A DNA stretch of 64,000 bases from AP-15 sp963788085 (GCA_963788085.1 CAWBFS010000015.1:124001-188000), one strand, 5' to 3'; shown: positions 27,398 to 36,624, counted from the first letter of the stretch. A program made the numbers and translations. The notes: generated by a model not told the origin, from the sequence alone.

Positions 27398-27976
27398 TTA
27401 CGGGCACGCGCTGCCGGTGTTCAGATAGGTCGGCACGCAGTTCATATAACGGGGGCGGTTGAAGGCCAATTCAGTCAGCGTGTAGGACGAGCTCAGCATA
27501 TAGGTGGACGGTGAGCTGTAGCTGTATGTGAGTGTCACGATAATTACGCTGTCCGCTGAGCCGCTTGCCTGATTGCCGAGATTTGCAAGACTAGCATTGT
27601 TCGGTATGTTTGCCGTTGTAATGGGAGTTGCGCTGTTGACCTCGGTGTGCCAGTCGATAACCGCGCTGCCGGTGTTGTAAGTCACGCTCGCAAAGGCTAT
27701 CTTCAGCAGAGTCCCGCTCGTCGGAAGAGGGGTTAGAACTTGTTTGGCGGCATTTGTGATGTTGGTAAAATCCGTGCTCTGGAGAACCGTATTCACTCTG
27801 GTCTGGGCGACCAGATCGGCTGCTGTCTCCGCAGAAGCCTCCAATTTCATATAGGCGAGAACGAGGTTGGTAGTCTCGAAACTGCCGAGAAACAGAAGGA
27901 GCATGATCGGCAAAATCAGCGCGAACTCTACTGCCGCAATGCCCGACTGATCAAACCGGAGATTCCTGCCCCGCAT
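27398..27976 (-). CDS. TadE-like minor pilin (second copy)
   Basis: 192 residues. The N-terminus has the TadE signature: basic lead, QSGIAAVEFALILPIMLLLFLGSFE with the conserved Glu of pseudopilins, and one membrane helix. The rest is a polar Ser/Thr-rich exported domain. TadE/TadF proteins are minor pseudopilins of the Flp/Tad system. It lies 16 nt downstream of the other TadE-like gene and 41 nt upstream of the TadG-like gene, so the three form an operon. Confidence 0.88.
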   Translation of the reverse strand: MRGRNLRFDQSGIAAVEFALILPIMLLLFLGSFETTNLVLAYMKLEASAETAADLVAQTRVNTVLQSTDFTNITNAAKQVLTPLPTSGTLLKIAFASVTYNTGSAVIDWHTEVNSATPITTANIPNNASLANLGNQASGSADSVIIVTLTYSYSSPSTYMLSSSYTLTELAFNRPRYMNCVPTYLNTGSACP

Positions 27977-27992
27977 TATCCAGCCGCGGTGA

Positions 27993-28565
27993 TCATGAGA
28001 ATGGTTCGTTCTGAAAGATAACCGTGCTCGTCAAGGTCACACTACCAGTGCCGGGGTTGGTCCCGTTGGCCGTGCCCAGGCCCGCCCAGCAAGTGCCGCC
28101 GCTCAGGCAAGCTCCGACCCAAGGGATTATAAAGGGGCGTGGATAGCTGGCTTGAACGCCGACAATACTACCGCCAGTGCCCGCCGAGAAAGAGCAAACC
28201 GTTCCGCTCCCGGTCTGGCTAGCAGTCTGGGTGCAAGGCGTGAAGCTGACGTTGCCGAAACTGGAAAAAACCTGCACCTCAAAGACGATTTTGGTAGCAC
28301 AGTCCGATGCGCTAATGAGGGAGCTCACCTCTGAGCAAAGGAGATTCTGGAAGACGGTGATCGGGCTGCTCTGCGATTGGACTTGGCCCGTGCGGATGAG
28401 CCGGGCCGCATCGCGCGCCGCGCCATCCAGGAGCGACTGAGTGGTGAGAGTCAGGCCGAGTTCAAAAATCGCCCCCAAAAGCAATAGAAACGGGGGTCCG
28501 ACAAACGCGAATTCGATAGCGGTGATACCCTCTTGATTGCGTAGGAACGGTCGAACGAATTTCAC
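27993..28565 (-). CDS. TadE-like minor pilin (first copy)
   Basis: 190 residues. The N-terminus NQEGITAIEFAFVGPPFLLLLGAIFELG matches the TadE pseudopilin signature, with a single membrane helix. Then an exported domain with five cysteines (SEVSSLISASDCATK, SFTPCTQ, TVCSF, ACLSGGTCW), which may form disulfides. First gene of the three-gene Tad set. The ~208 bp between its start and the IS3-family element would hold the promoter. No flp pilin, prepilin peptidase, CpaB-F or secretin gene is in the window. Confidence 0.88.
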   Translation of the reverse strand: MKFVRPFLRNQEGITAIEFAFVGPPFLLLLGAIFELGLTLTTQSLLDGAARDAARLIRTGQVQSQSSPITVFQNLLCSEVSSLISASDCATKIVFEVQVFSSFGNVSFTPCTQTASQTGSGTVCSFSAGTGGSIVGVQASYPRPFIIPWVGACLSGGTCWAGLGTANGTNPGTGSVTLTSTVIFQNEPFS

Positions 28566-28774
28566 GGAAATACCCTCGCGTTTACCAGAAACTGCGCATA
28601 GGGTTTGGGATGTATCTATTGTCCAAGCTCAAGCGACGTTCTGCGATTGGCAAAATCAAACATTTGAGGTATCGTAACAAGCAACGATTACTAATAAGTA
28701 AAACACCGGTAGCGTGGCGAAATTAAGCCGGCTTCCTCGATCAGAGCCATGGCAATCTGCGGCGGCTCCCGATT

Positions 28775-28784
28775 TTTGGACAGC
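28775..28784. repeat. Left terminal inverted repeat of the IS3-family element
   Basis: TTTGGACAGC, exactly inverse to 30214-30223. Upstream bases extend the T run to 28773, so the outermost base is uncertain by one or two positions. Confidence 0.65.
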
Positions 28785-28826
28785 GCGATAAGCTAAGGCT
28801 GACCGGTCCAAAAAGGGGCATGATAA

Positions 28827-29138
28827 GTGGGCGTAAAGAGGAAGCAGCACAGCGCAGAGTTTAAGGCGCGGGTGGCGATGGCGGCGCTTTCGGGGGAGAA
28901 GACCCTGGCGGAGCTGTCGGCGGAGTTTGGGGTTCATCCGACGATGATCAGCGGCTGGAAGCAGGAGCTGGTGACGCGTGCGGGGGAGCTGTTTGCGCGC
29001 GGCAGCAAGGCGCCGGCGGCCGCGGATGCGCAGAAGGTGATCGACGATCTGCACCGCAAGATCGGGCAGCTGCAGGTCGAGTGCGATTTTCTTGCCGGGC
29101 AGCCCGCCATCTCCCGATTACTGCGAGGCGGGCGATGA
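28827..29138 (+). CDS. IS3-family transposase OrfA
   Basis: 103 residues, GTG start at 28827 after an AAAGGGG-type ribosome site. A helix-turn-helix of the HTH_Tnp_1/IS3 type is plain: KQHSAEFKARVAMAAL, KTLAELSAEFGVHPTMISGWK, then a leucine-zipper-like helix (IDDLHRKIGQLQVE). It binds the terminal repeats. The orfB frame overlaps its 3' end in the -1 frame, so a fused OrfAB may be made by ribosomal frameshifting near the T run at 29087-29090, although this is not a classical slippery heptamer. Confidence 0.92.
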   Translation: MGVKRKQHSAEFKARVAMAALSGEKTLAELSAEFGVHPTMISGWKQELVTRAGELFARGSKAPAAADAQKVIDDLHRKIGQLQVECDFLAGQPAISRLLRGGR

Positions 29139-29968
29139 TCGCGCCGGGAGCGGGGCTGTCCGTAAGCCGGCAATGCGCACTGCTCGCGGTGGCGCGCAGC
29201 AGCTTCTACTACCGGCCCCGGCCGGGATGTGCGGAGGAACTCGAGCTTCTGGAGCGGCTCGACCGGATTTTTACCAATGATCCGGTCTACGGCAGCCGCC
29301 GTCTTCAAGTGGCGCTGTTGCGAGAGGGGATTTCGATCGGGCGTCGACGCGTCCGGCGGCTGATGAGAAAGCTCGGGTTGTGGGCGGTCAGGCCGAAGCG
29401 GAACACCAGCAAGCGGCATCCCGGGCACCAGGTCTACCCGTACCTCCTGCGCGGCAAGACGATCGACCGGGCGAACCAAGTGTGGGCTGCTGACATAACC
29501 TACATACCGATGCGGCAAGGGTTTTTGTACCTGGTTGCGATCATCGACTGGGCGACCCGACGAGTGCTGTCCTGGCGGCTGTCGAACACGCTCACGGCAG
29601 GGTTCTGCGTCGAGGCGCTGAACGAGGCCCTCGTCCGGTTCGGCAAGCCCGGCATCTTCAATACCGATCAGGGGGCGCAATTCACCAGCTTTGAGTTCAC
29701 CCAGATGCTGCGGGATCATGGGATCCAGATCAGCGTGGACGGACGCGGACGCTGCCACGACAACATCTTTGTCGAGCGCTTGTGGTGGACGGTGAAGCAC
29801 GAATGGGTCTACCTGCGACCAGTGGCCGACGGCATCGAACAGAAGCGCAGCCTTGGCGAGTTCTTCGACTGGTATAATCTGCGGCGTCCGCATCAGGCAC
29901 TCGGCTGGCGAACACCGGATGAGGCTTACCTCGGCCAATCGATGGCGGCGACGGCACTGGCCGCCTGA
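29081..29968 (+). CDS. IS3-family transposase OrfB (DDE integrase core)
   Basis: 295 residues in the frame open from 29081; independent translation could begin later at the ATG in RRAMIAPG. HTH_21-like region (YGSRRLQVALLREGISIGRRRVRRLMRK), then the rve core with catalytic Asp in WAADITYIPM, Asp in NTDQGAQFTS and Glu in NIFVERLWWTVK. C-terminal YNLRRPHQALGWRTPDEAY is typical. All catalytic residues are present, so the element looks intact. Confidence 0.94.
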   Translation: MRFSCRAARHLPITARRAMIAPGAGLSVSRQCALLAVARSSFYYRPRPGCAEELELLERLDRIFTNDPVYGSRRLQVALLREGISIGRRRVRRLMRKLGLWAVRPKRNTSKRHPGHQVYPYLLRGKTIDRANQVWAADITYIPMRQGFLYLVAIIDWATRRVLSWRLSNTLTAGFCVEALNEALVRFGKPGIFNTDQGAQFTSFEFTQMLRDHGIQISVDGRGRCHDNIFVERLWWTVKHEWVYLRPVADGIEQKRSLGEFFDWYNLRRPHQALGWRTPDEAYLGQSMAATALAA

Positions 29969-29982
29969 CGCGATGCCGAGGT

Positions 29983-30128
29983 GGTGCTATGAATTTGTGG
30001 ACAGTCGGCTGCGCCGGTCCCCGCCTGACCGCGCCAGCGCGGTCCCCTATGGGCAAGCCGGGGAAAACGCCATGCGTTTCCCCCACCTTGCCCACAGGTC
30101 GGCGGCTGCCCACAAGCTTCACAGCACC
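29983..30128. repeat. Imperfect inverted repeat in the IS tail
   Basis: GGTGCTATGAATTTGTGG at 29983-30000 is mirrored by CCACAAGCTTCACAGCACC at 30110-30128 (about 16 of 20 matches with one gap). A smaller ACCGCGCCAGCGCGGT palindrome lies inside. The 146-bp unit sits wholly in the non-coding tail between orfB and the right end of the IS. It may be a nested MITE-like element or part of this IS type. Confidence 0.45.
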
Positions 30129-30213
30129 CCGCAACAAGACAGGATGAATTTGATTTCGGGGAATCTTGAAACCAGCAGCCGGCTACCGGTCTTTAGCTTC
30201 TTCCTCCCCGGAA

Positions 30214-30223
30214 GCTGTCCAAA
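30214..30223. repeat. Right terminal inverted repeat of the IS3-family element
   Basis: GCTGTCCAAA, exactly inverse to the left end at 28775-28784. It lies about 245 bp past the orfB stop. Confidence 0.65.
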
Positions 30224-30593
30224 CTACCGGGACCGTCGCAATCAGCCGGTCATATCCGACACCAAGTGACATTGTGGCGATTCACGATTCGAACCGGTGA
30301 TTCTGCTGGCGCTCCGTTCCTGAGGGCACAAACTTGCCGTAGGTGCTTGGGGATCTCCTCGGTGAAAGCCGGCGCAGCGGTAAAATTGCCACATTCGCAT
30401 TCTATGCTGTGGTTCTACGGCGGCGGGCGCTCGGGAGGGAATGGACGAGCCTGTAAATATCTTGCAAAAACAGGTGGACGGCATCCGGAATAGCCGAGAA
30501 GCCGGCCGCGTTGTCGTCAGCTGAGGGTGCAGCCGAGCTGGTTTGCTGAGGATGCGCTAGGCGTGGGATGCATTGACGTCCGAGCGAGGATGA
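30224..30593. other. Intergenic region between the IS and the glycan cluster
   Basis: 370 bp without a supportable gene. It should hold the promoter for the SDR-aminotransferase pair. A GATTCGAACC sequence (30286-30295) resembles a tRNA T-loop on the minus strand but no tRNA can be folded around it. I see no terminator or clear promoter box. Confidence 0.4.
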
Positions 30594-31598
30594 GTGGCTC
30601 GGAGCACTGATTCGGGCCTCGATGCTTATGCCGGCGCCCGGGCGGTCATTACCGGCGGGTTGGGCTTGATCGGCTCGGCGATTGCTCGGCGTCTCGTCTC
30701 GTTTGGGGCCGAGGTACTCCTGGTCGACAGCATGATCCCGGATTATGGCGGCAATCTCGCCAATATCGCCGATATCCGCGATCGGGTGACGGTCAATATC
30801 GCCGATATCCGCGGCGGATTTGCCTTGCCGCACCTGCTCGCCGGCCAGGATTTTCTTTTCAACCTGGCGGCGCAGACCAGTCATCTCGATTCGATGTCGT
30901 CGCCGGAAGACGACCTCGCGATCAACTGCACGGCCCAACTGCAGCTCTTGGAAGCATGCCGGGCGGTCAATCCCGGGATCGCGATCGTGCATGCCGGGAC
31001 GCGGCAGATCTATGGCCGGCCCGAATATCTCCCGGTCGACGAACACCACCCGCTGCGCCCGGTCGACGTGAACGGGGTCAACAAAATGGCGGGCGAGGCC
31101 TATCACCTATTGTATCGCGATGTTTACGGCATCAAGACTCGTTCCCTGCGGCTGACCAATGTTTACGGGCCCGGAATGCGCATCAAGGATGCCCGTCAGA
31201 CCTTCCTCGGTATTTGGCTGCGCCGGGCCATCGAAGGCGAGCCGTTCGAGGTCTGGGGCGGCGAGCAGCGCCGCGACCTTCTGTATGTCGATGACGCTGC
31301 CGACGCATTCCTCTCCGCTGCGCTGATCCCGCAGGCCGAGGGATTGGCGCTCAATGTGGGCGGCGGCGAGCCGATCAGCCTGGCGGCTCTAGCGGAAGCC
31401 ATGATCGAAGCGAATGGCGGCGGGAAGTACGACATTCGGGAGTTTCCGCCGGAGCGCAAGCGCATCGACGTTGGAGATTTCCTGATCGATGACCAACGTT
31501 TTCGGACTTTGTCCGGCTGGCGCCCCCGCGTCGGCATCGCTCGAGGTCTGCGCCGTTCCCTCGAGTACTACCGCAGCCATCTGGCGAGCTACATCTAA
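30594..31598 (+). CDS. NAD-dependent epimerase/dehydratase (extended SDR), Tyr of YxxxK replaced
   Basis: 334 residues, GTG start. Rossmann motif GGLGLIGS (residues 21-28), NLAAQTSHLDS, and the extended-SDR segment SLRLTNVYGPGMRIKDARQTFLG. At the catalytic position YxxxK the sequence is N160-G-V-N-K164, so the usual Tyr is Asn. It acts on a nucleotide sugar by family. The DegT-type aminotransferase starts 6 nt downstream, so an NDP-4-keto or related sugar made here may be aminated next. Substrate unknown. Confidence 0.87.
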   Translation: MARSTDSGLDAYAGARAVITGGLGLIGSAIARRLVSFGAEVLLVDSMIPDYGGNLANIADIRDRVTVNIADIRGGFALPHLLAGQDFLFNLAAQTSHLDSMSSPEDDLAINCTAQLQLLEACRAVNPGIAIVHAGTRQIYGRPEYLPVDEHHPLRPVDVNGVNKMAGEAYHLLYRDVYGIKTRSLRLTNVYGPGMRIKDARQTFLGIWLRRAIEGEPFEVWGGEQRRDLLYVDDAADAFLSAALIPQAEGLALNVGGGEPISLAALAEAMIEANGGGKYDIREFPPERKRIDVGDFLIDDQRFRTLSGWRPRVGIARGLRRSLEYYRSHLASYI

Positions 31599-31604
31599 GA
31601 GCCG

Positions 31605-32741
31605 ATGACCACCAACCGACGGGCCCCCGCGATCCCGCAGACCGACCCCCGAGCTGGTTACCTCGCTCAACGGACCGCTATCGACGCCGCCATCGCCCGC
31701 GTTCTCGACAGCGGCGTCTATATTCTCGGCAGAGAAGTCGAGGTTTTCGAGACCGCATTTGCGGGTTTCGTCGGCGTTGCGCACGCGATCGGCGTCGCCA
31801 GCGGGACCGATGCCGTCGAGATCGCATTGCGCGCATGCGGGATCGGTTCGGGGGACCTCGTCTTCAGTGTGTCTCACACCGCGGTTGCCACTATCGCGGC
31901 GATCGAGCGGGCCGGCGCGACCCCGGTGCTCGTCGACGTAGAGCCGGGTACCTACACGATGGCTCCACGCGAGCTCCTGCGTGTCTTGCAGTCGCCGCCA
32001 GCCGGCCGACCGGCGGCGATCCTGCCGGTGCACATTTACGGCCAGCCCGCCGAATTGTCTGCCCTCGTCCAGATCGCCTGGACATATGGCTTGCGGCTGA
32101 TAGAGGATTGCGCACAGAGCCATGGCGCACTCTATCGCGACAGGGTGGTAGGATCGTTTGGTGATATTGCTTGCTTCAGCTTTTATCCGACAAAGAACCT
32201 TGGCGCGCTCGGCGATGGCGGCATGGTCGTCACGAACGATCCCGGGCTCGCTGCGGCGCTGCGCGAACTTCGGGAGTACGGCTGGCGCGAGCGTTATCTC
32301 AGCGCACGGCCCGGCATCAATTCGCGTCTCGACCCGATCCAGGCCGCCATCCTCGGCGTCAAGCTCAGATCGTTGGAGGCTGACAATGCTCGTCGGCAAG
32401 TAGTGGCGGACCGTTATAATATGGGTCTCAGCGGGCTGCCGCTGGCGCTTCCGGTGCGCCGGCCACAGGCAACACACGTGTTTCATCAATACGTGATCCG
32501 GCTGGCCGCGCGCGATGCGTTGCGGGAGGCTTTGCAGGCTGCCGCGATCGGCAGCGGAATTCATTATCCGGTCGCGGTGCACCAACAGCCGGCCTACAGC
32601 GGCCGTCTCGCCTGCGGTCCGTCAGGTCTCGGCGTAACCGAGCGCGCCGCACCCCAAATTCTGAGCTTGCCGATCTATCCGCAGATTTCAGACGAGGCGG
32701 TAGATCGGGTCATCGCCGAGATTTGCAGTTTCTTCGCTTGA
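31605..32741 (+). CDS. DegT/DnrJ/EryC1/StrS-type sugar aminotransferase
   Basis: 378 residues. PLP enzyme of the ArnB/WecE/StrS family: VASGTDAVEIAL (phosphate-binding), LIEDCAQSHGA with D168, and the Schiff-base lysine K197 in SFYPTKNLGALGDGG. The C-terminal HVFHQYVIRL and GIHYPVAVHQQPAY are typical for nucleotide-sugar aminotransferases. It transfers an amino group from glutamate to a keto-sugar nucleotide. It is coupled to the SDR gene 6 nt upstream and converges on the SMR gene 8 nt away. Confidence 0.92.
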   Translation: MTTNRRAPAIPQTDPRAGYLAQRTAIDAAIARVLDSGVYILGREVEVFETAFAGFVGVAHAIGVASGTDAVEIALRACGIGSGDLVFSVSHTAVATIAAIERAGATPVLVDVEPGTYTMAPRELLRVLQSPPAGRPAAILPVHIYGQPAELSALVQIAWTYGLRLIEDCAQSHGALYRDRVVGSFGDIACFSFYPTKNLGALGDGGMVVTNDPGLAAALRELREYGWRERYLSARPGINSRLDPIQAAILGVKLRSLEADNARRQVVADRYNMGLSGLPLALPVRRPQATHVFHQYVIRLAARDALREALQAAAIGSGIHYPVAVHQQPAYSGRLACGPSGLGVTERAAPQILSLPIYPQISDEAVDRVIAEICSFFA

Positions 32742-32749
32742 GCCAAGCT

Positions 32750-33088
32750 TCAGTGCTGATGAATCAGCAACACGCCACTGCCGATCAATACGATGCCCGC
32801 CAGCTGCGGCCACCCGAGGGGCTCGTTCCACAATATATGTGCGAGCACGGCGACGACTGCATAGCTCGCCGCAACCGAAGGGAAGGCGATCGAGACGGGG
32901 ATTTTCTTGAGAGCCAGAATGTAGCAAAGCGCAGCCACGATATAAATTCCGAGGCCCATTATCGTCAGCGGATTGAGAAATTGAGCAGTGATCGTTGCCG
33001 ATTGTTCGGCAGCCGATTTCAGTGCGATTTGCCCACCAATCCCAAACAATATCGCCGCCACGAGACTTGTGTAATAGACCGACATCAT
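32750..33088 (-). CDS. SMR/EamA-type small membrane protein (ArnE/ArnF-like)
   Basis: 112 residues with four predicted membrane helices: VYYTSLVAAILFGIGGQIALKSA, NPLTIMGLGIYIVAALCYILAL, IAFPSVAASYAVVAVLAHILW and LAGIVLIGSGVLLI. The pattern PVSIAFPSVAASY plus a Trp-Asn in helix three fits small multidrug resistance/ArnE-F proteins, which flip lipid-linked aminosugars. The start codon overlaps the GT2 stop (ATGA), so the two are translationally coupled. Being next to an ArnC-like transferase favours flippase over drug efflux. Confidence 0.82.
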   Translation of the reverse strand: MMSVYYTSLVAAILFGIGGQIALKSAAEQSATITAQFLNPLTIMGLGIYIVAALCYILALKKIPVSIAFPSVAASYAVVAVLAHILWNEPLGWPQLAGIVLIGSGVLLIHQH

Positions 33089-34107
33089 CTTCCTGCGTTC
33101 TCGCGTAGCCAAACCGGCGGCCGTGCCTCGGCGGTGCGCGAGAATTGGCTGCGCCGCACCTCCCTGATCACCGATTGAGGCTTTCGGTTGGCCGTCAGGT
33201 AGAGCCGGCCGAGATACTCGCCGACGATCCCGAGTATCACCAGCTGCACACCGGAAAGCAGCAGCACCGCCGCCATCAGCGAAGCCCAGCCGGCCGGCGG
33301 GGACGAAGTCAGCGCCTCGGCGATGACCATCGCGCCGGCCAAAGCTCCGATTCCGCTCAGGACAAACCCGGTTATTGTGCTGACCCGCAGCGGCATAACC
33401 GAAAAATTGACGAACATGCTCGCCCACAGCCGGAGAAGCCGGCGCAAGGTATAATTGCTGCGCCCTGCAGCGCGCGGCAGATGCCGCACCATCAGCCGAT
33501 CGATATCGTGGGTCACCTGTAGGATCAGTCCATCGACATAGGGGAAGGGCCCATCGTAGCGGGTGATCTCGCGAACGACAAAGGCACTCATACAACGGAA
33601 GCTGGAGAGATAGAGACCTCTCGGTTTTTCGAGCACGAAATCGGCAACCCGGTTGGCAAAGCGGCTCCCGAGGTTCCGCCAGATCGGGTGCTGCTTACCG
33701 TCATAGAAGGTATAGATGACATCCTTTCCGGTTTCCTGAGCAAAGACGAGCAGTCGCTCGACCTCCTCCGGAGGGTTCTGGAGGTCGTCGTCCATTGTAA
33801 TTACGTGCGCTCCGCTCGCATGGCGCAGCCCTGCCATAACGGCGTTGTGCTCTCCGTAGTTTCGTGCGAGTTTGATCAATGTAATGGGCACACTCGCATC
33901 GTCGATGAGAGCGCAGCACACATCGAGGCTGTCGTCGGGACTGCCGTCATTGACGAGTATGATCTCGTGTCCGCCCTCGATCCGCAGCTCTTCTAGCGCT
34001 CGAACCAGCTCGGCGATACTGCCGGCGCCATTGTATACCGGGATCACGATCGAGAGCGCCAGACCCGACATGGCGCTTTTCGGAAGCGTCTGGTCTTTTT
34101 CAGTCAC
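33085..34107 (-). CDS. ArnC/GtrB-like polyprenyl-phosphate glycosyltransferase (GT2)
   Basis: 340 residues. Catalytic GT2 domain: LSIVIPVYNGAGSI, ILVNDGSPDDS, LARNYGEHNAVMAGL and TMDDDLQNPPEE. Two C-terminal membrane helices (FVLSGIGALAGAMVIAEAL and LLLSGVQLVILGIVGEYLGRLYL) with the ArnC/GtrB ending. Such enzymes move a sugar from a nucleotide to undecaprenyl phosphate on the cytoplasmic face. It overlaps the methyltransferase stop by 8 nt and the SMR start by 4 nt. Confidence 0.93.
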   Translation of the reverse strand: MTEKDQTLPKSAMSGLALSIVIPVYNGAGSIAELVRALEELRIEGGHEIILVNDGSPDDSLDVCCALIDDASVPITLIKLARNYGEHNAVMAGLRHASGAHVITMDDDLQNPPEEVERLLVFAQETGKDVIYTFYDGKQHPIWRNLGSRFANRVADFVLEKPRGLYLSSFRCMSAFVVREITRYDGPFPYVDGLILQVTHDIDRLMVRHLPRAAGRSNYTLRRLLRLWASMFVNFSVMPLRVSTITGFVLSGIGALAGAMVIAEALTSSPPAGWASLMAAVLLLSGVQLVILGIVGEYLGRLYLTANRKPQSVIREVRRSQFSRTAEARPPVWLRENAGR

Positions 34108-34856
34108 GATTGCCGCCTTCCTTTACAGCGATTGCGAGAATTGACCCGCCGAAGGGTAGTCTGATTCCACGGCGCAGGAGCGCGGCTTCGAGCGCCATCG
34201 CGGCTCGGCAAACCATTTCCACCGAACGAGGGTACAGTTTGACGTCGCTGATCACCCCATTTCTTTGGGGAAAAAACTTGCGGGTGATGACCATCAGGGG
34301 AAACGGCACTGCGTTCCAGTAGGAGATGTACACCGGGCGGAACCCGACAGCCTTCAACAGGCGGCGAAGACCCGTCGCGGTATAGCGCCGAGTATTGCTC
34401 ACCGCTATATCGTGCCGCGACAGCATCCAGCGATAGGCCGGTAGATTGAGGATCAGCCGGCCGCTTTGGGACAGACAGCGGTGGAATTGCCGCAGAGCAC
34501 GACATTCGTCGACCCCTTGGTGGCATAAGACATCAGCGCTAAAAATGGCGGCGAGAGCACCATTTGCAAACGGCAGGTCGTTGACCGAGCCCGCACATAC
34601 CGGCCGGGCGCTCTTGATAGCCGCACGCGTGCAGGCCTGAAGGTCGAGATCCAGTCCAATCACCGGTTTCCCCCAATATTTCACAGCTAAACGCGAGAGA
34701 AGCCCCCCGGTCCCGCACCCAGCATCCAGAATGGGGCAATGGAGTCTCATCGATCTCTGATCGCTGCGCCGCCGCGAGCAGGTTAGCGTGCAGGGCGGCG
34801 AACCACCACATCCGGTCTTCGACCCGGTCGAGCTTGTCGTACTCGGAAGGTTTCAC
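34100..34856 (-). CDS. SAM-dependent methyltransferase, one frameshift
   Basis: The C-terminal 216 residues read continuously from 34750: motif I ILDAGCGTGGLL, VIGLDLD, DLPFANGALAAIFSADVLCH and RLILNLPAYRWMLSRHD. The true N-terminus is one base out of frame and starts at a GTG at 34856 (KPSEYDKLDRVEDRMWWFAALHANL), a start typical of class I methyltransferases of this type. The frame change lies near 34745. Whole protein ~250 residues. The gene starts 12 nt after the PMT-like stop and overlaps the GT2 gene. Likely methylates the sugar or lipid carrier of this cluster; substrate unknown. Confidence 0.82.
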
Positions 34857-34868
34857 TCGAGATCTATT

Positions 34869-36624
34869 CTACGGCAATGGGCGCAAATTCAACGGCGGCG
34901 GCGATCCGGGGAACGGTCTCAAAGGGGACGCCATAGAGGCCTGCTTCGCGGCCCGTTGCTCCGCGACGAGATCGCGCCGATCCACCACCAGAGACAGGAG
35001 CGCACCCATCCTCTCGACCCGATAAATCGCCGGGCCGGGCAGTGATCGATCGCAGTTATCCTTCGTGAAGGCGATAAAAAAATCCGCACGGGCGCGATCG
35101 CGAACGAACCGAAAATTCGGAGGAAAATAATAGCCCGCGGAGATCGGCGGCCCACAAACGGCGACGGTAAATTCGTGGTCTTCGAAATCTGCACCATACT
35201 CGGCGCGCAAATAGTCTTCGAGCCCCTGCACCGCCTCGGCATAGGAATTGGCCCAATAATCGAGCTTGAATTTGTGCTGGGCGCCCTCGACCCCGCCCGA
35301 CGAAGGCATTGTAGTAAACATATTGATCGGGGTGCAGCATCGCCATAATCGAAATATGCGCGCAGCCATAAAGAGCGAGCACGCCCCAGACCGCCCGTCG
35401 GTACGGGAATCGCGACAACCAATCGAGACCCCTATCTGCGGCAACTGCCGCCGCAACAGCGATCAGTGGCAGTATAAAGATGAAATGGCGCATGCCGTCG
35501 AACAACACGGCCTTGATGACGATGACATACGCGACGGGGAATACGATCCCGATGCCGAGGACGACGCTCGCGAGCGCCTGCTCTCGAACTACGCGGAAAT
35601 TACCGCGCCAAAGCGCGACCACCGTCGCAACGGGAATACAAAGCAACAGGACGAGAACGAGCTCCGGCAGCGCGAGGGCGATATAAGTCGGGAGATAGGT
35701 CCACGGCAGGTCGTCCGCCGGCACAAACTGCCCGTCGAACAACGTGTAAAACGGGAAAGACTGATGGCTAAAAAAAGCAAGGGCGCGTAACGGATTCTCG
35801 ATCGGGTCGGTCTGCCCCCACGGCCAGAACAACAACATGACCGGATAGGCAATGCCTGCGACCGGGACGAAAACTCGCCAGAAACTGACCCAAGCCGTGC
35901 TGGCCAGCACACCGATGCGTTTGGCGGCGGCAGCGCGCCAAATCCCGTCCAGGGCCAAGAGGAGGCCCAAATAGCACATCAGCAACAGGCCGCCGATCCT
36001 CACACCCATCGTTATACCAATCGCCGCACCGAGTTTGGCCAGCGTCCTTAAAGGAGGCCGGGGCAGCGTCGTCACGATGCGGATCATGTAATAAGTGCTC
36101 CATGCAATACCTACCGCAAACGGTATGTCCTTTGGATTATTGAACATCTGTCCGTAATAATTCGGAGTCGCAATCAGTAATAGAGACGCAATAAAGCCGG
36201 CGCGGGGGCCGGCCAGCACGCGGCCGAGCTTCCAGCAGCCGATCAGTCCGAGAATTCCGACCAGGCCGTTCAGCAGATGTCGGGTCTCATAGACGCCGAT
36301 CGGGGACGCACGGTTCAGCGCCGCCGCAATCATGTCGAACACCGCGCCGTAGTTATAGAGGTCCCGCCAGTGCAGCGCAGTCTTGTCGCCGAAAAGGGAC
36401 AGGTAGTAGTCGAGGACGAAATTCCCGTACCAATTGTGGGCATCCTCGTCCCAGCTGACGCCGTAGTCGCGGAAAGTGGACAGGACAAGGACGACGCCGA
36501 CCAACCCGATACCCAGCGACAGCGTGTCCCACCATGATTTCACACCGCACCGGAACCACGCCGCTTTGTCAGCCAGACCCGTCGTGGCAAGGGGCTTGGC
36601 AGCGAGCCTGGTCAAAACGCCCAT
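34869..36624 (-). CDS. PMT/ArnT-like membrane glycosyltransferase (GT39/GT83 superfamily), one frameshift
   Basis: About 585 residues. N-terminal membrane helix then SWDEDAHNWYGN, the acidic pair of the first periplasmic loop in PMT/ArnT transferases. Many further membrane helices and conserved N-P-K-D-I-P-F in YGQMFNNPKDIPFAVG follow. The frame changes near 35295, where the sequence has GTCGGGCGGG but GTCGGCGGG would keep frame; the C-terminal soluble region then ends at 34869. Such enzymes transfer sugars from polyprenyl-phosphate to lipid or protein in the periplasm. First gene of the run to methyltransferase, GT2 and SMR. Confidence 0.85.

Larger units (their letters stand above)
28775..30223 (+). 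mobile_element. IS3-family insertion sequence
   Basis: Left end TTTGGACAGC at 28775-28784 and its exact inverse GCTGTCCAAA at 30214-30223. Further inside, both ends share AAGCTAA followed by GACCGG with small gaps, giving an imperfect terminal inverted repeat. It encloses overlapping orfA and orfB in the -1 arrangement usual for IS3. About 1.45 kb, with an unusually long 245-bp tail after orfB. I could not define a direct target repeat. It sits between the Tad genes and the glycan cluster. Confidence 0.75.

Noticed and set aside
30281..30300. GATTCGAACC, like a tRNA T-loop on the minus strand
   Set aside because: No acceptor, D or anticodon stem can be formed around it; only a 4-bp TCAC/GTGA stem flanks it.
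31389..32585. A 398-codon minus-strand open frame opposite the DegT aminotransferase
   Set aside because: The plus strand encodes a complete PLP enzyme with its Schiff-base lysine; the minus frame has no recognisable domain.
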